Assembly (NCBI GenBank): GCA_021229015.1
Contig: CM037790.1
Coordinates: 52,880,771 to 52,944,770 of the forward strand
Direction of reading: 5' to 3'
DNA length: 64,000 nt
Source of the DNA: Solen grandis
Lineage: Eukaryota; Mollusca; Bivalvia; Adapedonta; Solenidae
In this document: positions 57,233-64,000 of the stretch, piece by piece
How the letters are laid out: each line of letters starts with the position of its first letter
How positions within the stretch are numbered: the stretch's first letter is position 1
The notes under the pieces: generated by a model
What the model saw: the letters and a program-made list of their open reading frames with translations, nothing else
Told to the model about the DNA's origin: nothing
Databases searched by the model: none
Program-made: the position numbers and the translations under genes

Positions 57233-58394
57233 AAAGTTTAAAAACAATCTATTGAACAGTTAAAAATTTCTTTTTTTTTATAAAAATGTACCAAACTGTA
57301 ACATACGCACTTAATTTTAACTCATTTCCAACAAATCCATATGAACATACATGTTTTAGATAAAGTTAGATATTTACATATTTGTACTCAGACATTCATT
57401 GTAATTCAATTTAAGACTGGAACAATCATATCATCACATGATAATACATAAAGGCCGACTTATTCAATGTGCAGTAAAATGTTAACATGTATATTCCCGC
57501 TGATCACAAGTGCAAAATCGACTGTGTTTTACATAGGGACAGTGATAGACCGACGTGATCCGTGTAGAAAAATCAATTGTCCTAGAATAATCTTAGCATA
57601 TGCGACGAACTTTATATAAGATCTTCTCCAAACAACAATAAATATAGTTTGACCCAGTGTTTAGAATAAAATAAAAATAAATACATCTACAATCGGCTTA
57701 TTAAGTGCGTAATTTACTTAAAAAAGAAATGGTTGTTACGGATTCAAGACCATTCCCTCCAAATGTGGATGTTCAATGGTATGTACATGTAACCCAGTGT
57801 TATGAAAACCGGTGTTTTATAGCTATAATCGACTATCACCGATACTTTAATTTCAGTTCCATGGGTCATATACAATAGGGTCCGAGGTGACACGGTGAGT
57901 TTTTTTTTAATAGACCCAAGTATCGATCAATAGAGAAAACAGATATTATATACATGCATATCAAAAATATATTCTATAATGAATCTTTGTATAGAAATTA
58001 TAGGTATTGTGATTATATTATGCAAATTTTTCCAAGTAGTGTCGATCAAATAAATCTCAGGAATTAAGAAATTCATATTCACGCAACGGAGGCACAGATT
58101 GAAGGATAGGCACTTGAAGTCAAACCTGGTTTAAGCAGCCAGTCAAAGGATGTGCTTATTATGGCTCTTAACGCAGGTGTCCATCTCCATCAATGGTCAT
58201 TCTATGAGCTTCATAACTGATGAAAGTCGTATATATTGCATTTTATCATCAAAAATTGATAACATATAGTAACTTAATGAAAAATTGAAAAAAGATGTGT
58301 ACACCGTGTTACATACATCTGTCTTAGACATATGTAGAACGGTAGCGAATAAATATATCAGTTACTCTTTAATGTATCGTAACTTTAAAGAAAA
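57233..58394. other. intergenic, no gene seen
   Basis: AT-rich, no gene or element recognised. Confidence 0.55.
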
Positions 58395-58406
58395 CCCTAT
58401 TTGAAA

Positions 58407-58438
58407 TTGTCGGTGGGACGTTAAACCCAACAAACAAA
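58407..58438 (+). mobile_element. 32-bp 5'-truncated SINE insertion, family B
   Basis: TTGTCGGTGGGACGTTAAAC followed by a CAAACAAA-type tail matches only the last bases of the family B SINE at 41307. A perfect 11-bp duplication, CCTATTTGAAA, flanks it at 58396-58406 and 58439-58449, showing that it inserted at this size. Confidence 0.85.
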
Positions 58439-58449
58439 CCTATTTGAAA

Positions 58450-59587
58450 AAAATCAACATTTTACTTTCATTATGAAAAGGCTGAAATGATTATAGTTTT
58501 CAATTTATTACAATAAGGTAGATGCGAAGTTCACACCTTAAGTCTAACAATACTGTCGGGAGGTAGTCCTGGGGAATTAGAGGACCCTTGAACAACTATC
58601 TGGTTTCAGACTAAACTAAAGACAATATTTCCTTCTTTTCGTCGCTTTTTAACACACAAGCAAAACATTAACATAATATAAATCTAAATGCATATACATA
58701 TGTAAAGTAACGTTTTAACTTCATTCGTATTATTTTCATAAATAAAATATTATAAAAGAATATTTGTTTAGGAATATTAAATGTCATTTATGAACAAGAT
58801 ATTGAACACACAAATTAAAACAAAGAATAATATTTCCACGTAAATCTTAACTAGTAATAAGAAACAACCAGTATATCCCCTTTGGCCTAATCTTAAATAT
58901 TCATGTTTTATGTGATCATCATACAAACAATTAATTCCATAAAAGTTAAAATATATACAATATCAGCAAAGCTAACTTAGAAAAATAACGCTAAATAAAT
59001 TTATTACCTTACCTGAAGACGAATTTTTTCTTCAGTTATTCATTACTGAAGATTTGTGATTTCGTCTTGTATATATACTGACTGTCCGAACCGCAAAAAT
59101 GAACTCGGGCATTGGATTAAGTAACTTTGTAGGTGGTTCCAAAAACCGTTTTCCAAAAATTGCCAGTTCATGTTGCTGACTTAGCAAAATTCTTATTGCC
59201 AGGTTTACCACTAGGTTCATGCTCATATGCACTGATCAACTGGAATCAGGTCTTGGTGGTAATGTGTGTAACCAAGGGAATTTGTTTCTTTCATACGAAT
59301 GTAAATTTGTGTCTGACCATTGCTCTCCAGCATGTCTTCGCCGTTTAATCAGATCACGTACTGTATGTTTGTAACCAATTATTTATGTATTTGCCCACTA
59401 GGCAGAATATATGTATAACTTTTTATGTTCTTATCATTGTACTGGGGCATTCTGTTTTTTATCTTAACATAACTGAAATACTTTACTAACTTTATTATTA
59501 TTATAACTATTAATAGGAGCAATAATAAATTTTACAAAATTTGTTACCTATCATCACATTGACAACATATTAACACGAAACAGTTTT
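58450..59587. other. downstream of the minus-strand gene, no gene seen
   Basis: This would hold the 3' UTR of the minus-strand gene ending at 59588. Frames at 59032-59348 on both strands have no reliable support. Confidence 0.5.
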
Positions 59588-59717
59588 TTATTTCTTTTCA
59601 TCTTTAAGCGGAATATCCGTTATAACCATTACTGGACATGGGGTGTATACCGTGGTGTTACTGTCTAGACGAAACGGCCTTCCAACATATTGTATGATAA
59701 TCAAAGAGATGTTTAGT
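59588..59717 (-). CDS. terminal exon of the minus-strand gene
   Basis: Acceptor CACCTAG; 130 nt; open to TAA at 59588-59590. Its relative near 38.93-39.05 kb keeps the acceptor and the first 15 or so codons. This supports a real exon. Confidence 0.6.
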
Positions 59718-61360
59718 CTAGGTGTAGAATTGCAACAGTTTTTATTGCTTATTTTCTTTGATATATGAATTGATAAAACACTCATAGTCAGCTTTGCAGT
59801 ACAATATTTGCATACCTGCTGTATATAACATTGTAGGTTTTTGTCTGTTCATCTATTTGAGTTTTTGTAAAAGTAATACGTGTGAAGCAATTTAAATGAT
59901 TTCACAAAATTTCTAGAAACAAAGATCCTAGCATGTTCTTTTGTTAAAAACCACCAACTTGTATTATATATACCCGCCGTAGGCTTTTACCAAGCGCATC
60001 TGCCCGTAATGGTTGTTATTTTATATCATCAAGTCAAGCGAAGTAGAGTATAATTACTATTTTAAAATGTATTGCGGCAAGATAAAACATACGAGAAGTT
60101 TTATAAAATAGTATAGGTTAACACCAGAGGAAATATTTTTTTCTTTTCCACTGTTTCTATCATTGTTCACTCGAATACAATGATTCATTTTTGATACATG
60201 CTTGATCACTCTCTCAGAATTTGTAAGTGTATGCATATGGCAAATAGATCGTTAAATTTGTTCTATTAATATGTGTCAATAAATTATTTTCTAATGTATA
60301 ACAATTTTTACAATTTTCCAAATTATGCCTAGTTAATGGCATCTTTATTACCTTGTACATTCAATTGTATATTAATTTTGTTATGTGTGTAAAATCAAGC
60401 TTTATTATAAGAACTAATTTTTAAACAGGTTAATCAGTAACTTGAATCATCTATAATTAAAAATAATGAAGCGAAATATTCCAATGTTTAAGGAAGGTAG
60501 TTTGGAATCTATAGTTGTTTTAAATTCCATCANNNNNNNNNNNNNNNNNNNNNNNNNNNNNNNNNNNNNNNNNNNNNNNNNNNNNNNNNNNNNNNNNNNN
60601 NNNNNNNNNNNNNNNNNNNNNNNNNNNNNNNNAAGTATCTACCTGTGTATCTCTATATTACTCACCATTAATTACAACTTTAAGTTGCGGCTGCAGATGC
60701 TCTCCATTTCTGAGGAAAAGAAAAAAAAACGTGAAAATAACCACCGATTGATACATATACACATTTCAAAGTCAAATCGCCCCCTGGTGAAATGTCCTGG
60801 GACGACTTCACTGGGGGACGTTTTCACTTTGTGACGTTATAACCGCATATCCCTGTAAATAACTTTAATTATACGTATCATACTTAAAAATTTAATACAT
60901 GTATGCTATTGATTACTGTATGTTGAATAAAAGGGGTGCCGTTGTCCAGTGGCAACGTACCCGACTGCGGGTCCGAATGTTGTGGGTTTGAACCCCGTTG
61001 CAGGAAACTTGGTTGAAAATGTTGATAATATATATTCACGGTAAAAAATATATATATATATTTCTCAGTCATTTCAGGCAAACAAAAATAAATAATAATT
61101 AAAAAATACCTTTTCAAGAGCGTTTTTTCGGACGATGTAATAGGTAGATCCGGGTATGGTGTTTCAAGATTATAGTACGCGAAATTTTCACAAGTAAGGC
61201 GACGAGGTTTGATACAGAACCACGACATGTTGCCATTCCTGAAGGCAAAGTCACACACCCCTGTGCTACTTCTTAGTCTTTGGGCAAATGCATGACAATA
61301 TGTTTTCTCTGTGACGGCTCCTGACGTGTAGATTGCTTGTATACGCCTTGTCGCAAGTAA
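59588..61360 (-). CDS. 3' end of an unknown spliced gene, at least two exons
   Basis: Minus-strand exons 61110-61360 (internal) and 59588-59717 (terminal, ending TAA). The internal exon has an acceptor TATAATTCCAG and a donor AG|GTATTT. The terminal exon has an acceptor TCTACACCTAG. The internal exon leaves two bases and the terminal exon supplies one, so the frame continues. The protein part (about 126 residues) has TYCHAFAQRL, GVCDFAFRNGNMSWFCIKPR and CENFAYYNLE, then LIIIQYVGRPFRLDS and PCPVMVITDIPLKDEKK. Five cysteines and many strands suggest an extracellular or secreted protein, but I do not recognise the family. Upstream exons lie beyond 61360, perhaps beyond the LINE. The 1.4-kb intron contains the 100-N gap. 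Confidence 0.55.
60533..60632. other. assembly gap, 100 N
   Basis: Exactly 100 N. It falls in the intron of the minus-strand gene, so the true intron length is unknown. Confidence 0.98.
60937..61010 (+). mobile_element. tRNA-like relic
   Basis: GTCCAGTGGCAACG and GGGTTTGAACCCC resemble degenerate A and B boxes at tRNA spacing. One expected C of the B box is changed to T, and the cloverleaf is poor. Likely a SINE head or tRNA pseudogene, antisense in the intron of the minus-strand gene. Confidence 0.45.
61110..61360 (-). CDS. internal exon of the minus-strand gene
   Basis: 251 nt, open throughout in the frame beginning LLATRRIQAIYTSGAVTEK and ending TSSEKTLLK plus two bases. Cysteine-containing and coding-like. 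In-frame stops occur soon after the donor. Confidence 0.6.
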
Positions 61361-61638
61361 CTGGAATTATAAATACACGCAGAAAGCATTATTGTACATA
61401 ATGCAATATATGTACATTATTTGGATTGAGCTGTGCATTGTGAAAGTATGTGCCATGCGTGCTGTCAGTTTGAAGGTTTATTTATTTATTTATTTATTTA
61501 TTTTTATTTTTTTCATCTAATACTTACTTACTTATATCAAGAAATTCCATTAAGAAATTACAAAATTGATTAATATTTCGTCGCTTGATTATCGATCTAT
61601 CGACTGACTGATAGTAAATTCCAACAATAACTATCAAG

Positions 61639-61702
61639 CGACTGACTGACTGACTGACTGACTGACTGACTGACTGACTGACTGACTGACTGACTGACTG
61701 AC

Positions 61703-61744
<42 letters not shown>
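61639..61744. repeat. (GACT)n-(GATT)n compound microsatellite
   Basis: About 16 GACT-type units change abruptly to about 10 GATT-type units, a boundary produced by a single C-to-T change that then spread. Confidence 0.95.
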
Positions 61745-61745
<1 letters not shown>

Positions 61746-61839
61746 GCCTTCACAAATGTCGAAGTGGTATAAATCATCAGAGAAACAAATAAATAATACG
61801 TTGAAAAATGTTGAGAACTTCTGAAATTAATTCAAATTT

Positions 61840-61889
61840 CCGTTGTTACGACAGTTTTTCGGTCATATAGTGACGTCTGGCTAGTTATA
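61840..61889 (-). mobile_element. SINE tail fragment, family A
   Basis: TTGTTACGACAGTTTTTCGG and TCATATAGTGACGTCTGGCT match the inverted family A 3' part with several changes. It is cut off exactly where the LINE 3' end begins. Confidence 0.7.
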
Positions 61890-61890
61890 G

Positions 61891-64000
61891 TTAGTTTAAA
61901 CATATTTTATTTCAAGTAACATGACAAATGGCAAGAACATAAATATATACATGAAAAAGGATCGAAACGAAAGTTAAGAACTTATCGTGTTTCTTTCCAG
62001 TATAACGTTACAAGTTAAATGGCCATTTAATGACAAAAACTTCAGAAATATAGAAAGAAATGTAAACATAATAAAATGTTTTTAAAAAAAAAGTAAGACA
62101 TTCAGTATGAAAGGGCTAAATTAAGAGAAATAAAAAAAAAATAGATAAAATAAATCTGGTGTGATCAGTGTTGGGAGATGCTGAGAAAATATTTCATATA
62201 TCCAAATAACCGAGTTATCCCTCTTATCAGATTTTAAAACGCTTAGAAGATTTGATATACCCGTGAACTGCTTTAACTATCGCAATATTTGCATTATAAC
62301 TTAAATTTTCGTCACAAAATAACAGAATATTTGTGTCAAGATTAGGAACAAAGGAGAGACGTTCGAAAAGAACTAATCTTTGTTGATCATATTTACGGCA
62401 TTGAAAAAAATAATGATCTACAGTTTCATTAACTCCACAAGTACATAAAGGAGATTCTAAAACATTTTTTAAGTAAAGTGGATGATTAAGAGAGCTACAA
62501 TTTGTACGTAACCTTGTATGAATTATTTGAGAACCCCGCTCCCCATATTAAAAATAACTAGGAGGTTTTATACAATTCACATTTAACAATCTTTTAAAAA
62601 CAGATAAAGATCTAGCATTTCTTGTTTCGACAGGGAGATCGTTCCAAGCCCTTAAAACAGATGGCAAGAATGAATAATAGTACGAATTAGTGTTACAATT
62701 AATACATTGAAAGTCATCTGCATTTCTGAGATTATAACTTGACATATTACCAACACGTTCAGGTATTAGCTCACTTAAAAAAACAGGAGTAAGTCCATGC
62801 ACCATTTTATAGAAAAGTATAAGTTTATGTTTATTTCTTCTTGTTTGTAAAGATTCCCAACGTGTTTCAACTGATAAGTTTTCTAAAGATACTAATTTTG
62901 TAGTTCCAGTAACAATTCTGGCTGCTTCATATTGTATTTTATCAAGCTCATCTTTTTCATATGCTGGACAATTATCAAAAATAATATCTCCGTATTCTAG
63001 AAGAGGTCTAATGAAAGAAAAATAAATTGTTTCAAGAGTTGAACGATCCAATTGGTACTTTAATGATTTAAGGACATTAATACGTTTCCAAGCTTTAAGT
63101 TTTATTATATCAATGTGATTATGCCATGAAAGATCATTTGTCAGAACCAAACCTAAGTGTTTATGACTGTTAACTTCAGTTATAGGATGACCATTCATAA
63201 CTAGAGGAGGATGATTAATTGGTTTTTTCTTACGAGAGAATAACATTGACTCAGTCTTTCTAGGGTTAAATGTAACAAGCCATTTTTCAGACCATTTGGA
63301 AATCTTTTCTAAATCATTGTTTAAAATCATCGAAGCATTAAGCGGATTTTCAACCAATATATATAATGCAATATCATCAGCAAAAAGTCTAATGTTTGAT
63401 TGAATGTCATCAACAATATCATTAATATAGATCAAAAATAATAAAGGTCCTAATATTGAGCCTTGAGGAACACCTGCTTGTATATAAAGAGGATTAGATT
63501 TGACTCCTGGAAGGACAACACACTGTCTACGATTAGATAAATAATTTTCAAACCAACAAAGCAAATCACCTGTAATACCAGCAGCCTTAAGTTTAATTAA
63601 TAAACCCCTATGCCAAACTCTATCAAAAGCTTTGCTGATATCACAAAAAGTTGCTCTTACTTCTTTACCTGAATCAACCGCCTTATTTATATAATGATAA
63701 AGGTAGGCTAGTTGATTAATAGTTGAGTCACATGGTGTAAAACCTGACTGAAATGACGTTATTAAATTAGAACTGAGACAAAAATTATAAACATGTTTAA
63801 AAATGCATTTTTCAAACACCTTTTCAATCGTGCAGAGTAGAGATACAGGTCGATAATTAGAAACAAGTGATTTATCTCCAGATTTAAATATTGTACAAAC
63901 ATTTGCTTCTTTCCAGCTAGAAGGCACTTCACAACAGTTTAACGATTTATTAAAAAGTTTACATAATGGTTCAGACAATTCGTTTGCAAGTTCAACGAGT
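61891..64000 (-). mobile_element. LINE, 3' portion, running off the right edge
   Basis: Minus-strand non-LTR element. ORF2 lies at 62227-64000, then a 3' UTR of about 330 bp ends in AATAAAATATG near 61891. It appears to have inserted into an older SINE. The 5' part, including the endonuclease, is outside the window. It is not the same family as the LINE at 14.85 kb: the C-terminal knuckles differ (CxC against CxxC). Confidence 0.88.
62227..64000 (-). CDS. LINE ORF2, reverse transcriptase and C-terminal knuckle (partial)
   Basis: The frame is open from the window edge to a TAA at 62548-62550. It then continues in the same frame to TGA at 62227-62229. RT motifs: VSNYRPVSLL, FCDISKAFDRVWH (first catalytic Asp), GVPQGSILGPLLFLIYINDI, RLFADDIALY (catalytic Asp pair) and HKHLGLVL. 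After the TAA the frame carries CTCG...DHYFFQC, a zinc knuckle normally within ORF2, so the TAA looks like one disabling mutation. Motif order fits the Jockey/CR1/L2 group. The enzyme copies the element's RNA at a nicked target. The N-terminal endonuclease is beyond the edge. Confidence 0.92.

Noticed and set aside
59032..59348. Possible decayed cysteine-rich (VWC-like) exon on the minus strand
   Set aside because: A stretch with GEQWSD looked suggestive, but stops interrupt it and the cysteines are missing. Too weak to call.

Overview
The window is AT-rich eukaryotic nuclear DNA, most likely from a bivalve or other mollusc. It has intron-split genes, tRNA-headed SINEs with target-site duplications, non-LTR (LINE) and tyrosine-recombinase (DIRS/Ngaro-like) retrotransposon remains, short TIR elements, a minisatellite and many microsatellites. 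I see no operons, ribosome binding sites or CRISPR arrays. The species assignment is inference from repeat style. Two runs of exactly 100 N (10433-10532 and 60533-60632) look like assembly joins of unknown real length.

One complete host gene is readable. It is a five-exon plus-strand gene at 19416-28061 encoding a 358-residue secreted protein with a signal peptide, a PAN/Apple-like cysteine domain, a Thr/Pro-rich linker and a C-terminal region of about 220 residues that I do not recognise. All splice phases agree. A second, partial gene lies on the minus strand, with an internal exon at 61110-61360 and a terminal exon at 59588-59717. A decayed relative of that terminal exon is present near 38.93-39.05 kb. 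Weak single-exon candidates lie at 4682-4802 and 9608-9831, both on the minus strand.

The rest is mostly mobile DNA. From left to right: SINEs at 0.5, 2.1 and 5.5 kb; a 47-bp minisatellite at 8.1-8.6 kb; an Ngaro-like element (recombinase, SGNH hydrolase, split direct repeats) at 10.5-13.9 kb; a LINE that has lost its reverse transcriptase, carries a MITE and is bounded by a 16-bp duplication, at 14.85-17.76 kb; the PAN gene with a SINE and a TTAA-flanked MITE in its introns; a field of palindromic AACGTTTT-type motifs at 29.0-29.75 kb; SINEs at 33-41 kb; an unusual GC-rich element at 41.96-45.03 kb; MITEs at 49.9 and 56.9 kb; a 160-bp tandem-repeat element at 53.1-54.3 kb; and a LINE reverse transcriptase running off the right edge.

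The strongest candidate for something undescribed is the 41,962-45,029 element. It has inverted repeats of about 185 bp at both ends and base composition unlike its surroundings. Inside is a three-zone array of small hairpins whose stems vary while pairing is kept, lying upstream of a decayed minus-strand coding region of unknown family.
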